From assembly GCA_016212085.1 (NCBI GenBank), contig JACRHL010000019.1, positions 1 to 64,000 of the forward strand: DNA of 64,000 nucleotides. The letters are read 5' to 3'. The notes beneath the pieces were generated by a model. That model ran no database searches and was not told the origin of the DNA. It saw only the letters and a program-made list of their open reading frames with translations. The DNA is from Nitrospirota bacterium. GTDB lineage: Bacteria > Nitrospirota > JACRHL01. Positions 17,306 through 27,467 of this stretch are shown in pieces. How positions within the stretch are numbered: the stretch's first letter is position 1; every line of letters begins with the position of its first letter. A program made the position numbers and the translations under genes.

Positions 17306-18379
17306 ATGCTGTATCACCTGCTCTATCCGCTGCACGTTGACTACCCGGTGTTCAACGTCTTCAAGTACATCACCTTCCGCACCATCTACTCGGTGCTCAC
17401 CGCCATGGCCATCGCCTTCATCCTGGGGCCGTGGCTCATCCGCCTGCTGTCCCACTACCAGATCGGCCAGCCGGTGCGCGACGACGGGCCCCAGCGCCAC
17501 CTGGTGAAGCGCGGCACCCCCACCATGGGCGGCGTGCTGATCCTGTTCGCCATCGTCATGCCCACCCTGCTCTGGGCCGACCTGCGCAATCCATACGTGT
17601 GGGTGGTGCTGGTGACCGTGGCGGGCTTTGGCGCCGTGGGCTTCTGGGACGACTACCTGAAGGTGATCCGCAAGAACCCCAAGGGGCTGTCGGCCCGGCG
17701 CAAGTTCCTGGGCCAGGTGGCGGTGGCCGGGGTGGTGTCGGTCTACCTGGTCGCCAGCGGCTTCGATACCCACCTCACCATCCCCTTCCTGAAGGGGCAG
17801 CACGTGGAGCTGGGGTGGCTGTTCATCCCCTTCGCCGTGCTGGTGATCGTGGGCGCCTCCAACGCGGTGAACCTCACCGACGGGCTGGACGGGCTGGCCA
17901 TCGGCCCGGTGATGATCGCCGCCGGCACATACCTGCTCATCGTCTATCTGACCGGCCACGCCAAGTTCGCCGCGTACTTGCAGATCCCCTACGTGGCCGG
18001 GGTGGGCGAGCTGTCCATCCTGTGCGGCGCCATGGTGGGCGCGGCCATGGGCTTTTTGTGGTTCAACACCTACCCCGCCTCGGTGTTCATGGGCGACGTG
18101 GGCTCCCTGCCCCTGGGCGCCGCCCTGGGCGCCATCGCCGTGGTCAGCAAGCACGAACTGCTGCTGGTGCTGGTGGGGGGCATCTTCGTGATCGAGGCCA
18201 TCTCGGTGATCGGCCAGGTGGCCTACTTCAAGATGACCGGCAAGCGCATCTTCCTCATGGCGCCCATCCACCACCACTTCGAGTTGAAGGGGTGGCAGGA
18301 GCCCAAGATCATCGTGCGTTTCTGGCTGATCGCCATCGTCCTGGCCTTGCTGGCCCTCTCGACCCTGAAACTGAGGTAG
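17306..18379 (+). CDS. mraY: Phospho-MurNAc-pentapeptide translocase
   Basis: 357 residues, a multi-pass inner-membrane enzyme making lipid I. The conserved loops are visible: RGTPTMGG (about 66), GFWDDYLKV (about 112), [16 protein letters not shown] (about 187), [11 protein letters not shown] (about 261) and [11 protein letters not shown] (about 320), which include the catalytic Asp residues and the Mg-binding triple His. It starts two bases after the murF stop. Confidence 0.96.
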   Translation: MLYHLLYPLHVDYPVFNVFKYITFRTIYSVLTAMAIAFILGPWLIRLLSHYQIGQPVRDDGPQRHLVKRGTPTMGGVLILFAIVMPTLLWADLRNPYVWVVLVTVAGFGAVGFWDDYLKVIRKNPKGLSARRKFLGQVAVAGVVSVYLVASGFDTHLTIPFLKGQHVELGWLFIPFAVLVIVGASNAVNLTDGLDGLAIGPVMIAAGTYLLIVYLTGHAKFAAYLQIPYVAGVGELSILCGAMVGAAMGFLWFNTYPASVFMGDVGSLPLGAALGAIAVVSKHELLLVLVGGIFVIEAISVIGQVAYFKMTGKRIFLMAPIHHHFELKGWQEPKIIVRFWLIAIVLALLALSTLKLR

Positions 18380-18381
18380 CG

Positions 18382-19836
18382 GTGTTCGGGTTCTTCAAGA
18401 GAAAGAAGCCGAAGGCGCAAGCCCCGCGCGCATCCGCCCCGCCGGCGCCCGTGCCGCCCGTGCCGGCGGCGCCCGCGCCCATGCACCGGTCGGACATCGC
18501 CCTGAACGGCGCCCGCGTGACGGTGCTGGGCCTGGGCAGGAGCGGCGTGGCCGCCGCCCGGCTCCTCGCCCGGGAGGGCGCCCGCGTGACCGCCATCGAC
18601 GACAACGCGGACGCGGCCACGGACGGCCTGCCCCACGATGTTGCCACCCTCACCGGCGGAAGGCCGGAGGCGGTGGCGGCGGCACTCGCCGGCGCCGACC
18701 TCATCGTGCTGTCGCCGGGGGTGCCGAGGAACCACCCGGCCCTGGCCGCCGCCGAGGCGGCCGGCGTGCCGGTGATCGCCGAGGTGGAGCTGGCCTGGCG
18801 TTACCTGTCGGCCCCGCTCATCGCCATCACCGGCAGCAACGGCAAGAGCACGGTCACCACCTGGGTGGGCCACGTGCTGCAAGGCTGGAAGAGCAACGTG
18901 TTCGTGGGCGGCAACCTGGGCGAGCCCCTGTGCGAGGCGGCCCTGGCCGGAACCGGGTGGGATTTCGTGGTGGCCGAGCTGTCCAGCTTCCAGCTGGAGA
19001 CCATCACCTCCCTGGCCCCCACGGTGGCGGCGCTGCTCAACACCAGCCCCGACCACCTGGACCGCTACGCCAAGGTGAGCGACTACTACCAGGCCAAGTT
19101 CCGCGTGTTCGAGTTCATGACGGGCGGCCACGCCCTGCTCAACGAGGCGGACGCATCCACCCCCCTGGTGGTGGAACACTACCTGAAGGGCGCCGCCCCG
19201 GTGCTGTTCAACCGCAGCCGGCCCGGCGACGGGGTGGCGCTGGCGGACGGCGTCATCACCCTCACCGGCGGCGGCCGCTCCCACGCCGTGTGCCGGGCCG
19301 ACGAGCTGGCGGTCACCGGCGCCCAGAACGTGGAGAACGCCGAGGCCACGGCGGCCATCTGCCTGCTGGCCGGCTGCCCCCTGCCCACGGTGACGGCGCG
19401 GCTCAAGACCTTCACCGGCCTGCCGCACCGCATGCAGACGGTGGCGGAGAAGCACGGCGTGCGCTACATCGACGACTCCAAGGCCACCAACCCGGGCGCC
19501 GTCATCAAGGCGCTGGAGGGGGCGGGCCAGGTCACCCTGCTGCTGGGCGGGCGCGACAAGGGGTGCGACCTGCTCTCCCTGCGCGAGCACGTGTTCCTGC
19601 ACTGCCCGCACGTGATCGCCTTCGGCGAGGCGGCGGAGCGCTTCCGCATCGTGCTCCAGGGCCACCCGGACGCGAGCTACGCCGAAACCCTGCGGGAGGC
19701 GGTGGCGCTGGCCGCGCAAAAGACCCCGCAAGGCGGCCAGGTGCTGCTCTCCCCCGCCTGCGCCAGCTTTGACGAGTTCAAGGGCTACGCCCACCGGGGC
19801 GACTGCTTCCGCCAATACGTGGAGGCCCTGCCGTGA
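18382..19836 (+). CDS. murD: UDP-MurNAc-L-Ala:D-Glu ligase
   Basis: 484 residues from a GTG at 18382. The ATP loop ITGSNGKSTVTTW is near residue 149, with SSFQLET and NTSPDHLDRY downstream. The first 33 residues (FGFFKRKKPKAQ followed by a Pro/Ala run) are not part of the MurD fold. An internal ATG at 18481 would give the normal length. Because the GTG lies two bases after the mraY stop and codon use is normal through the extension, I keep the longer form but rate the start uncertain. Confidence 0.9.
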   Translation: MFGFFKRKKPKAQAPRASAPPAPVPPVPAAPAPMHRSDIALNGARVTVLGLGRSGVAAARLLAREGARVTAIDDNADAATDGLPHDVATLTGGRPEAVAAALAGADLIVLSPGVPRNHPALAAAEAAGVPVIAEVELAWRYLSAPLIAITGSNGKSTVTTWVGHVLQGWKSNVFVGGNLGEPLCEAALAGTGWDFVVAELSSFQLETITSLAPTVAALLNTSPDHLDRYAKVSDYYQAKFRVFEFMTGGHALLNEADASTPLVVEHYLKGAAPVLFNRSRPGDGVALADGVITLTGGGRSHAVCRADELAVTGAQNVENAEATAAICLLAGCPLPTVTARLKTFTGLPHRMQTVAEKHGVRYIDDSKATNPGAVIKALEGAGQVTLLLGGRDKGCDLLSLREHVFLHCPHVIAFGEAAERFRIVLQGHPDASYAETLREAVALAAQKTPQGGQVLLSPACASFDEFKGYAHRGDCFRQYVEALP

Positions 19837-20951
19837 CCAGCCGCCGCGCCATCGTGGACCCCATCCTGCCCCTGCTCACCCTGCTGCTGCTGGGCATCGG
19901 GGTGGCCATGATCTATTCCGCCTCGGCGCCGCGCGCCCTGTCCACCTATGGCTCCACGTGGCACTTCGCCATGCGCCAGGGGGTGTGGGTGGGGCTGGGC
20001 ATGGTGGCCCTGCTGCTGGGCGCGCGGGTGGACTACCGCATCTGGGAGAAACTGTCCGGCCCCATGCTGGTGGTGCTGGGCGTGCTGCTGGCGCTGGTGC
20101 TGGTGCCCGGCGTGGGCGTGGCCGCCGGCGGCGCGCGGCGCTGGCTGGGGGTGGGCGGCTTCACCCTGCAACCCTCGGAGCTGGCCAAGTTCGTGTGCGC
20201 CGCCTACATGGCCGCCTACCTGGCCCACCACGGCCACGACTTCCGCCACGGCGGCATGGGCCCGGTGGTGCGCCCCATCCTGGTGCTGGGCATGGTCCTG
20301 GGCCTGATCGTGGTGGAGCCCGACCTGGGCAACGCGGTGGCCATCTGCGCCGTGGCGGCGTGCCTCATGTTCGTGGCCGGCCTGGGCTGGCGCTACATCG
20401 CCCCGCTGGGGGCGCTGATGGCCGGCGCCATGGCGCTGGCCATCTGGCTGGAGCCCTACCGCATCAAGCGCGTCACCTCCTATCTGGACCCGTGGGCCGA
20501 CCCCACCGGCTCCGGCTTCCAGGTGGTGCAGTCGTTCCTGGCGTTCGGCTCCGGCGGCATCACCGGCCTGGGGCTGGGCGAGGGGCGCCAGAAGCTGTTC
20601 TACCTGCCCGAGGCCCACACCGACTTCATCTTCTCGGTGATCGGCGAGGAGCTGGGGCTCGTGGGGGCGCTGTGCGTGGTGCTGCTGTTCGCCCTGTTCG
20701 CCTGGCGCGGCCTCATCATCGCCCGCGAGGCGGCGGACCCGTTCGGCCGCTACCTGGCCCTGGCCCTCACCATGATGGTGGTGCTGCAAGCCCTCATCAA
20801 CATGGGGGTGACCGTGGGGGTGCTGCCCAACAAGGGGCTGCCGCTGCCGTTCATCAGCTACGGCGGCTCGGCGCTGCTGGTCAACCTGTTCGTGGTGGGC
20901 GTGCTGCTCAACATCTCGCGCGGGCGCCGGGCGGGGCGCGTGGAGCCGTGA
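19833..20951 (+). CDS. ftsW: Septal peptidoglycan glycosyltransferase (SEDS family)
   Basis: 372 residues with about ten membrane segments. The SEDS hallmarks are GARRWLGVGGFTLQPSELAK (about 108-127), the catalytic-region loop VEPDLGNAV, FYLPEAHTDFIFSVIGEELG and the C-terminal LPLPFISYGGSALL. It polymerises lipid II at the septum together with FtsI. GTG start overlapping the murD stop by four bases. Confidence 0.95.
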   Translation: MTSRRAIVDPILPLLTLLLLGIGVAMIYSASAPRALSTYGSTWHFAMRQGVWVGLGMVALLLGARVDYRIWEKLSGPMLVVLGVLLALVLVPGVGVAAGGARRWLGVGGFTLQPSELAKFVCAAYMAAYLAHHGHDFRHGGMGPVVRPILVLGMVLGLIVVEPDLGNAVAICAVAACLMFVAGLGWRYIAPLGALMAGAMALAIWLEPYRIKRVTSYLDPWADPTGSGFQVVQSFLAFGSGGITGLGLGEGRQKLFYLPEAHTDFIFSVIGEELGLVGALCVVLLFALFAWRGLIIAREAADPFGRYLALALTMMVVLQALINMGVTVGVLPNKGLPLPFISYGGSALLVNLFVVGVLLNISRGRRAGRVEP

Positions 20952-22060
20952 GGGTGCTGGTGGCGGGCGGCGGCACCGGCGGACACCTGTTTCCCGGCCT
21001 GGCCGTGGCGGACGCCCTGGCGGCGCGTGCCCCGGGGGCGGCCATCGCCTTCGCCGGCACGGAGCGCGGCCTGGAGTTCAAGGTGATCCCCAGGACCGCT
21101 TACAGGCTGTACACGGTGCCGGTCTACGGCCTGGTGGGCAAGGGGCTGTGGCGGCGCGTGCTGGCCCTCACCCTGCTGCCCGCCGCGTTGCAGGCGGCCA
21201 GTCGCATCCTGGGCGAGTTCAGGCCCGACCTGGTGATCGGCGTGGGGGGCTACGCCTCGGCGCCGCTGCTGTTCGCCGCCGGCATCCGCCGCATTCCCCG
21301 CGTTATACTTGAACAGAACGCGGTGCCGGGCCTCACCAACCGCATCTTCGGGCCGCAGGTGGAGCGGGTGTTCCTGGCGTTCGAGGCCGCCCGGGAGCGC
21401 TTCAAGCCCAACGCGCGCGGCAACCGCGACCACATCTCGTGCCCCGGCAATCCGGTGCGGGCGCAGTTGCTGGCGGCAACGCCCGTGGCGGACCCGGCGG
21501 CGCCGCATTTATTGGTGTTCGGCGGCAGCCAGGGGGCGGCGGCCATCAACGACGCCATGCTGGCCGGGGCGCCGGCGCTGTTCCGGGCACTGCCCGGCCT
21601 CACCGTCACCCACCAGACCGGCCGGGTGGAGCATACGCAGGTGCAGAACGCCTACGCCGCCATGGGCGGGGCCGTCGCCTCCCGCGTGACGGTGCTGCCG
21701 TTCATCGACGACATGGCCGCCGCCTACGCCCGGGCCACGCTGGTGCTGTGCCGCGCCGGCGCCACCTCCACCGCCGAGCTGACCGCCCTGGGCAAGCCCG
21801 CCGTGCTGGTGCCCTACCCCCACGCCGCCCACGGCCACCAGGCGGCGAACGCCCGCGCCCTGGCCGACGCCGGCGCCGCCGTGCACCTGGATCAGGCCGA
21901 CCTGAGCGGCAGCTTCCTGGTGGCCACCGTCACCGGCCTGCTGGGCGAGCGCGGACGGCTGGATGCCATGGCCACCGCCGCCCGTGCCCTGGGCCGGCCC
22001 GACGCCGCCGGGGCCATTGCCGACGCGTGCCTTTCCCTCATCGCAGCGGAGCCCACATGA
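20948..22060 (+). CDS. murG: Lipid II synthase (UDP-GlcNAc transferase)
   Basis: 370 residues, GT28 family. The N-terminal glycine loop LVAGGGTGGHLFPGLAVA (residues 4-21), the second G loop GVGGYASAPLL and the C-terminal GGSQGAAAIN and RAGATSTAELTALGKPAVLVP define MurG. It adds GlcNAc to lipid I on the inner face of the membrane. GTGA overlap with ftsW. Confidence 0.95.
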   Translation: MRVLVAGGGTGGHLFPGLAVADALAARAPGAAIAFAGTERGLEFKVIPRTAYRLYTVPVYGLVGKGLWRRVLALTLLPAALQAASRILGEFRPDLVIGVGGYASAPLLFAAGIRRIPRVILEQNAVPGLTNRIFGPQVERVFLAFEAARERFKPNARGNRDHISCPGNPVRAQLLAATPVADPAAPHLLVFGGSQGAAAINDAMLAGAPALFRALPGLTVTHQTGRVEHTQVQNAYAAMGGAVASRVTVLPFIDDMAAAYARATLVLCRAGATSTAELTALGKPAVLVPYPHAAHGHQAANARALADAGAAVHLDQADLSGSFLVATVTGLLGERGRLDAMATAARALGRPDAAGAIADACLSLIAAEPT

Positions 22061-23463
22061 AGTTCCACAACATCGAGCGCATCCACTTCGTCGGCATCGG
22101 CGGCTCCGGCATGAACGGCATTGCCGAGGTGCTCATCAACCAGGGCTTCACCGTCACCGGGTCCGACCTGGCCGACACGGACGTGACGCGCCGCCTGGAG
22201 TCGCTGGGCGGCAAGGTGGTGCGCGGCCACCATGCGGACAACGTGCGGGGCGCCCAGGTGGTGGTGGTGTCCACCGCCGTGAAGCGCGACAACGTGGAGG
22301 TGGTGGCGGCCCGCGAGGCGGGCATCCCGGTGATCCAGCGCGCCGAGATGCTGGCGGAGCTGATGCGCCCCAAGTACGGCGTGGCGGTGGCCGGCGCCCA
22401 CGGCAAGACCACCACCACCAGCCTGGTGGCCACGGTGCTGGGCGAGGGCGGGCTGGACCCCACGGTGGTCATCGGCGGGCGCCTCAACCAGTACGGCGCC
22501 TCCGCCAAGCTGGGCAAGGGGCGCTACATGGTGGCCGAGGCCGACGAGTCGGACGGGTCGTTTTTAAAACTGTTCCCCACGGTGGCGGTGATCACCAACA
22601 TCGACCGCGAGCACCTGGATTTCTATGGCGACATGGACGCCATCCGCGGCGCCTTCATCCAGTTCGCCAGCAAGGTGCCGTTCTACGGCTGCGTGGTGCT
22701 GTGCCTGGACGAGGCCCCCTTGCAGGCCCTGCTGCCGGAGATCCGCCAGGCGGGCAAGCGGGTGGTGACCTACGGCTTCACCCCCCAGGCGGACCTGCGC
22801 GGCGACGACCTGGACCTGTCCCCCGCCGGGGCGCGCTTTTCCGCCAGCTTCCGGGGGCACGACCTGGGCACCTTCCGGCTGCCCGTCACCGGCCGCCACA
22901 ACGCCCAGAACGCCATGGCCGCCCTGTGCGTGGGGCTCGACGTGGGGGTGGACGTGGAGGTCATGCGCCGCGCGCTGGCGGGCTTCTCCGGCGTGGGGCG
23001 GCGCTTCGAGCGCAAGGGCGAGGCGGCCGGCGTGACCGTGGTGGACGACTACGGCCACCACCCCACCGAGGTGCAGGCGGTGCTGGCCGCCGCCCGCGAG
23101 AGTTTTCCGGAGCGGCGCCTGATCGTGGTGTTCCAGCCCCACCGCTACACCCGCACCCGCGACCAGATGGAGGGCTTCGCACGGGCCTTCCACGCCGCCG
23201 ACACGCTGCTGTTGATGGACATCTACGCCGCCGGCGAGGCCGCCATCCCCGGCATCTCCAGCCCGGCGCTGCTGGAACGCGTCAAGGACTTCGGCCACCG
23301 CGACGCGCGCCACCTGGCCCGCCACGACGACGTGCTCGCCACCCTGGCGGCGGAGACGGCGCCGGGCGACGTGATCCTGACCCTGGGCGCCGGCGACGTG
23401 TGGCGCGTCGGCACCGAATTCCTAAACCGCGCCCAGCGCACATCACAGGCAGGTGGAGCATGA
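22057..23463 (+). CDS. murC: UDP-MurNAc:L-alanine ligase
   Basis: 468 residues. N-terminal dinucleotide-like motif HFVGIGGSGMNGIAEVL, ATP loop VAGAHGKTTTTSLV (about 109-122), then EADESDGSFLKL and the C-terminal DDYGHHPTEVQAVL. It adds the first amino acid of the stem peptide. ATGA overlap with murG. Confidence 0.96.
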   Translation: MKFHNIERIHFVGIGGSGMNGIAEVLINQGFTVTGSDLADTDVTRRLESLGGKVVRGHHADNVRGAQVVVVSTAVKRDNVEVVAAREAGIPVIQRAEMLAELMRPKYGVAVAGAHGKTTTTSLVATVLGEGGLDPTVVIGGRLNQYGASAKLGKGRYMVAEADESDGSFLKLFPTVAVITNIDREHLDFYGDMDAIRGAFIQFASKVPFYGCVVLCLDEAPLQALLPEIRQAGKRVVTYGFTPQADLRGDDLDLSPAGARFSASFRGHDLGTFRLPVTGRHNAQNAMAALCVGLDVGVDVEVMRRALAGFSGVGRRFERKGEAAGVTVVDDYGHHPTEVQAVLAAARESFPERRLIVVFQPHRYTRTRDQMEGFARAFHAADTLLLMDIYAAGEAAIPGISSPALLERVKDFGHRDARHLARHDDVLATLAAETAPGDVILTLGAGDVWRVGTEFLNRAQRTSQAGGA

Positions 23464-24380
23464 CGCAGGCGGTACCCCTGAAAATGGAATCCGTGGCGGA
23501 GGCATTGGCGATTTTCGGGCGCGTGCTCATCGACGAGCCCATGAACCGCCACACCTCCTTCCGCATCGGCGGCCCCGCCGACTACCTGGTGGTGCCCAGC
23601 TCCACCCGGCAGGTGCCGGGCCTGCTGGCCACCGCCCGCAACCTGGGCCTGCCGGTGACGGTGCTGGGCAACGGCACCAACACCCTGGTGAGGGACGGCG
23701 GCATCCGCGGCGTGGTGATCCGCCTGTCCGCCTGCGCCACCATCACCCGCCTGGGGGTGGAGAGCCTGGTGGCGGAGGGCGGCACGCCGTTCCCCCGGCT
23801 GGCCCGCGAGGCCTCGCGCCTGGGGCTCACGGGGCTGGAGTTCGCCGCCGGCATCCCCGGCACGGTGGGCGGCGCCGTCACCATGAACGCCGGCGCCCAC
23901 GGGGCCGACCTGGCCGGGGTGCTGGAGTGCATCGACCTGGCCACCCCGGCGGGTGACGTGCTCACCCTGCCCGTGGACCGGCTGGGCCTGGCCTACCGCT
24001 CCTCCACCCTGCCCGACGGGATCGTGCTCAACGCCGTGTTCCACCTGACCCTGGGCGACCGCGAGCGCATCCTGCGCGAGACCCAGCGCAACATGGACCT
24101 GCGCGGCCGCACGCAGCCCATCCTCACCCCCAACGCGGGCTCGTTCTTCAAGAACCCCTCCGGCGACTTCGCCGCGCGCCTCATCGATGAGGCCGGCTGC
24201 AAGGGCTGGGACGAGGGCGACGCCGAGGTGTCCACCCTGCACGCCAACTTCATCGTCAACCACGGCCGTGCCAGCTCCGTCCAGGTGCTGGCGCTGGCGG
24301 AGCGGGTGCGCGAGCAGGTGGCCAAGGTGTTCGGCGTGGTGCTGGAGATGGAGGTGAAGACCATCGGGAGCCCGGCGTGA
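23460..24380 (+). CDS. murB: UDP-N-acetylenolpyruvoylglucosamine reductase
   Basis: 306 residues, a FAD enzyme making UDP-MurNAc. Flavin-binding motifs: FRIGGPADYLV (about 35), GNGTNTLVRDGGIRGVVI (about 68) and GIPGTVGGAVTMNAGAHG (about 134). The catalytic-region motifs YRSS, TPNAGSFFKNP and HANFIVN follow. Having murB between murC and ddl is typical of several proteobacterial lineages but not of E. coli. ATGA overlap with murC. Confidence 0.95.
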   Translation: MTQAVPLKMESVAEALAIFGRVLIDEPMNRHTSFRIGGPADYLVVPSSTRQVPGLLATARNLGLPVTVLGNGTNTLVRDGGIRGVVIRLSACATITRLGVESLVAEGGTPFPRLAREASRLGLTGLEFAAGIPGTVGGAVTMNAGAHGADLAGVLECIDLATPAGDVLTLPVDRLGLAYRSSTLPDGIVLNAVFHLTLGDRERILRETQRNMDLRGRTQPILTPNAGSFFKNPSGDFAARLIDEAGCKGWDEGDAEVSTLHANFIVNHGRASSVQVLALAERVREQVAKVFGVVLEMEVKTIGSPA

Positions 24381-25294
24381 GCCCGCGTTTCCCGCATGTG
24401 GCGGTGCTCATGGGCGGCACCTCGAGCGAGCGCGAGATATCGCTCACCAGCGGCCGCGCCGCCGCCCAGGCCCTGTCCGCCCTGGGCCACCGGGTGACCC
24501 CCGTCGACGTGGGCCCCGGCGTGGCCTTGGCGCTGGCCCAGCTCCGCCCGGACGCCGCCTTCATCGCCCTGCACGGGCGCGGGGGCGAGGACGGCGCCAT
24601 CCAGGGGCTGCTGGAGGTGATGGGCATCCCCTACACCGGCTCCGGGGTGCTGGCCAGCGCCGCCTGCTGCGACAAGATCGTCACCAAGCAGCTTCTGGCC
24701 GCCAGCCACATCCCCACCCCGGCGTTTGCCCAGGTGACCGCCGCCAACCGGGCCGCCGCCCGCCAGGTGCCCCTGCCGGTGGTGGTGAAGCCCAACCGGG
24801 GCGGCTCGTCCATCGGCCTCGTGGTGGTGAGGGACCCGGCGGAGCTGGACGCCGCCATCGACCTGGCCCTGGCCGAGGACAGCCGGGTGCTGGCGGAACG
24901 CCTGGTGCAGGGGCGCGAGATCACCGTGGGCGTGATCGCGGGCGAGGCCCTGCCGGTGGTGGAGATCGTCCCCGCCGCCGGGCTGTTCACCTATCAGGCC
25001 AAGTACGACAAGACCGCCGGCACCCGCTACATCACCCCCGCCGAACTGCCGGCGCCGGTGACGGAACGCGCCCAGACGGTGGCCGTCCAGGCCTATCAGG
25101 CCCTGGGCTGCGCCGGCGCCGCGCGGGTGGACATCATGCTCGACGCCATGCTCGCGCCCAGCGTGCTGGAGATCAACACCATCCCCGGCATGACCCCCAC
25201 CAGCCTGCTGCCCAAGGCGGCGGCCGCCGTGGGGATGGATTTCAACCACCTCATCGGTCGCATGCTCGAACTGGCCGTGGAGCCGGGCCTGTGA
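24377..25294 (+). CDS. ddl: D-alanine--D-alanine ligase
   Basis: 305-residue ATP-grasp enzyme. Motifs: VLMGGTSSEREISLTSG at the N-terminus, ALHGRGGEDGAIQG (about 55), VVKPNRGGSSIGL (about 136), KYDKTAGTRYITPAEL and the C-terminal EINTIPGMTPTSLLPKAA. The Tyr-Lys-Tyr-Asp region (QAKYDKTAG) is the type making D-Ala-D-Ala. GTGA overlap with murB. Confidence 0.95.
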   Translation: MSPRFPHVAVLMGGTSSEREISLTSGRAAAQALSALGHRVTPVDVGPGVALALAQLRPDAAFIALHGRGGEDGAIQGLLEVMGIPYTGSGVLASAACCDKIVTKQLLAASHIPTPAFAQVTAANRAAARQVPLPVVVKPNRGGSSIGLVVVRDPAELDAAIDLALAEDSRVLAERLVQGREITVGVIAGEALPVVEIVPAAGLFTYQAKYDKTAGTRYITPAELPAPVTERAQTVAVQAYQALGCAGAARVDIMLDAMLAPSVLEINTIPGMTPTSLLPKAAAAVGMDFNHLIGRMLELAVEPGL

Positions 25295-26142
25295 GCCGCG
25301 TGCCCGCCACCCCGCCGGCGGAGGCCGCCCCGGCGCGCCCCGGCGCGCCGGGCGCTGCCGGGGCGCGCCGCGCGGCGGCCCGCAACGTCCGCAAGAGCGA
25401 CCAGAGCGGCCGCCGCCAGCGCAAGGCGGCGGGGTTGCGCCGGGGTGCCGTGGCCGCCCTCGTCCTGACCCTGTGCGGCGCCACCGGCTGGGGCGCCTGG
25501 GCCACCTGGGACGCCATGCGCGAGCGCGGCTTCTTTCTGGTGCGGCAGATCGAGATCACCGGCACCGCGCGCCTGTCGGAGGCCGACGTGCTGGCCCGGC
25601 TGGACCTGCCCGAGAAGGCCGACCTGCCCGGCCTGGACCTGAACGCCGTGTCCGACGCGGTGCTCTCCCACCCGTGGGTCGAGCGCGCCACCGTGCGCCG
25701 GGTCTACCCCGGCACCCTGGCCATCCGGGTGTGGGAGCGCATCCCCGCCGCCGTGGCCGAGGCGGGCGACAAGCGGCTGATGCTGGACGCCGACGGCGTG
25801 GTGCTGGGGCCGCCGGAGCCGGACATGGACGACCTGCCGCGCCTCGCCGGCATCCCCATCAGGGGGCTCTCCGCCGGCGACCGGGTCAGGCCGGAGCGGG
25901 TGCGGGCCGGATTGCTGGTGGCCAACGCCTACGGGCGCCCGTCCCTGGTGGACGTGGCCGACCTGCACGACCCGCTGCTGCTGGCGGACGGCCTGCGCAT
26001 CCGCCTGGGCGACCGGGGCGGCTACGACTGGCGCCTGAAGCGCCTGGAGCGCCTGGCTCCGGCCCTGGAGGAGCTGGCCGGCCAGCACGGCGCCGAGGTG
26101 GACCTGCGCTACGCCGACCGGGTGGTGGCGCGGCCGCTGTGA
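25291..26142 (+). CDS. ftsQ: Cell division protein FtsQ
   Basis: 283 residues. A long, basic, Ala/Arg-rich cytoplasmic tail (about 1-48) precedes one membrane segment (about 52-72) and a POTRA domain (FFLVRQIEITGTARLSEADV, about 79-98) followed by the FtsQ beta domain (VRRVYPGTLAIRVWERIPAA). FtsQ recruits FtsL and FtsB to the division site. GTGA overlap with ddl. Confidence 0.9.
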   Translation: MSRVPATPPAEAAPARPGAPGAAGARRAAARNVRKSDQSGRRQRKAAGLRRGAVAALVLTLCGATGWGAWATWDAMRERGFFLVRQIEITGTARLSEADVLARLDLPEKADLPGLDLNAVSDAVLSHPWVERATVRRVYPGTLAIRVWERIPAAVAEAGDKRLMLDADGVVLGPPEPDMDDLPRLAGIPIRGLSAGDRVRPERVRAGLLVANAYGRPSLVDVADLHDPLLLADGLRIRLGDRGGYDWRLKRLERLAPALEELAGQHGAEVDLRYADRVVARPL

Positions 26143-26227
26143 CGGAATTCGGTTTGGGGTGACGGACGGGGATCACACGTATACAGGGCCCATGGGGGGG
26201 CCCGCATGTCAGGGGAAAATCAGGGAA

Positions 26228-27448
26228 ATGTCTAATAAGAAGGACGAAATCGTCGTCGGGCTCGATCTGGGCACGACCAAGGTCTGCACCGTGGTGGCGG
26301 AACATACCGCCAGCGGCGAGCTGTGCATCCTGGGGGTGGGCAGCGCCGCCTGCTCCGGCGTGAAGCAAGGCATGGTGGTGTCCATCGAGGAAACCGTGGC
26401 CGCCATCACCAAGGCCGTGGAGGAGGCCGAGGGCATGAGCGGGGTGGACATCCACTCCGTGGTGGTGGGCATCAGCGGCTCGCACCTGCGCGGGCTCAAC
26501 AACCAGAACACCATCGGGGTGAAGGGCGCCACCGTCACCGAGGACGACATCGCCAATGTGCTCGACGCCGCCCGCGCCGTGGACCTGTCGCGCGACGAGG
26601 AGATCGTCCACGTGGCCGCGCAGCGCTACGTGCTGGACCAGCAGGAGACCATCGCCAGCCCCGTAGGCATGGCCGGCGACCGCCTGAGCGTGGACGCCCA
26701 CGTGATCGTGGGGGCCGGCACCGCCCTGCAGAACCTGCTGCGCTGCATCGACGGGGCGGGCCTGTCGCTGGACGCCATCATCCCCCAGCCGCTGGCCTCC
26801 GCCCACGCGGTGCTGTCGCAGGAGGAGCTGGAGCTGGGCGTGGCCCTGGTGGACATCGGCGGCGGCACCACCGATCTGGCCATCTACGCCGGCGGCTCCG
26901 TGTGCCACACCTGGGTGCTGCCCCTGGGCGGCACCCACGTCACCCGCGACATCTCCTACGGCCTGTCCACCCCCATGAAGGACGCGGAGCGCATCAAGAT
27001 CCAGCACGGCTCGGCCCTGGTGAACCAGGTGGACGCCGACGCCATGATCGAGGTGCCGTCCGTGGGCGGCCGCCCCCCGCGCGACGTGCCGCGCCTGCTC
27101 CTGGCCGAGATCACCGAGGCGCGCATGGAGGAGATCCTGGATCTGGTGGGCCAGGAGATCCAGCGCACCGGCCTGCGCCGCCACATCGGTTCCGGGGTGG
27201 TGATCACCGGCGGCGGTTCGCTGCCCCCCGGCACGGTGGAGCTGGCCAACCTGGCCACCGGCCTGATCGCCCGGCGCGGCGTGCCGGTGGGCCTGACCGG
27301 CCTGACCGACCTGGCCGCCACCGCCCAGAACGCCACCGCCGTGGGCCTGGCGCGCATGGCGCTCACCGAGGTGGCGCGCGCCGGCGCCGGCCAGGCGGGC
27401 CCCAAGGGCCTGGCCCGGCTGACCAGCTGGGTGAAGGAATTCTTCTAG
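26228..27448 (+). CDS. ftsA: Actin-like division protein FtsA
   Basis: 406 residues starting at MSNKKDEIVVGLDLGTTKVC. Phosphate loop 1 is GLDLGTTKVCTVV and phosphate loop 2 is LVDIGGGTTDLAIY (about 206-219). The C-terminus ends in an amphipathic helix, LARLTSWVKEFF, the membrane-targeting sequence that tethers FtsZ filaments. The ORF opens at 26159 but the ATG at 26228, preceded by AGGGGAAAATCAGGG, is the family start. The gap to ftsQ is 85 bases. Confidence 0.95.
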   Translation: MSNKKDEIVVGLDLGTTKVCTVVAEHTASGELCILGVGSAACSGVKQGMVVSIEETVAAITKAVEEAEGMSGVDIHSVVVGISGSHLRGLNNQNTIGVKGATVTEDDIANVLDAARAVDLSRDEEIVHVAAQRYVLDQQETIASPVGMAGDRLSVDAHVIVGAGTALQNLLRCIDGAGLSLDAIIPQPLASAHAVLSQEELELGVALVDIGGGTTDLAIYAGGSVCHTWVLPLGGTHVTRDISYGLSTPMKDAERIKIQHGSALVNQVDADAMIEVPSVGGRPPRDVPRLLLAEITEARMEEILDLVGQEIQRTGLRRHIGSGVVITGGGSLPPGTVELANLATGLIARRGVPVGLTGLTDLAATAQNATAVGLARMALTEVARAGAGQAGPKGLARLTSWVKEFF

Positions 27449-27467
27449 CGGGGGTGCGTTTTTCCAC

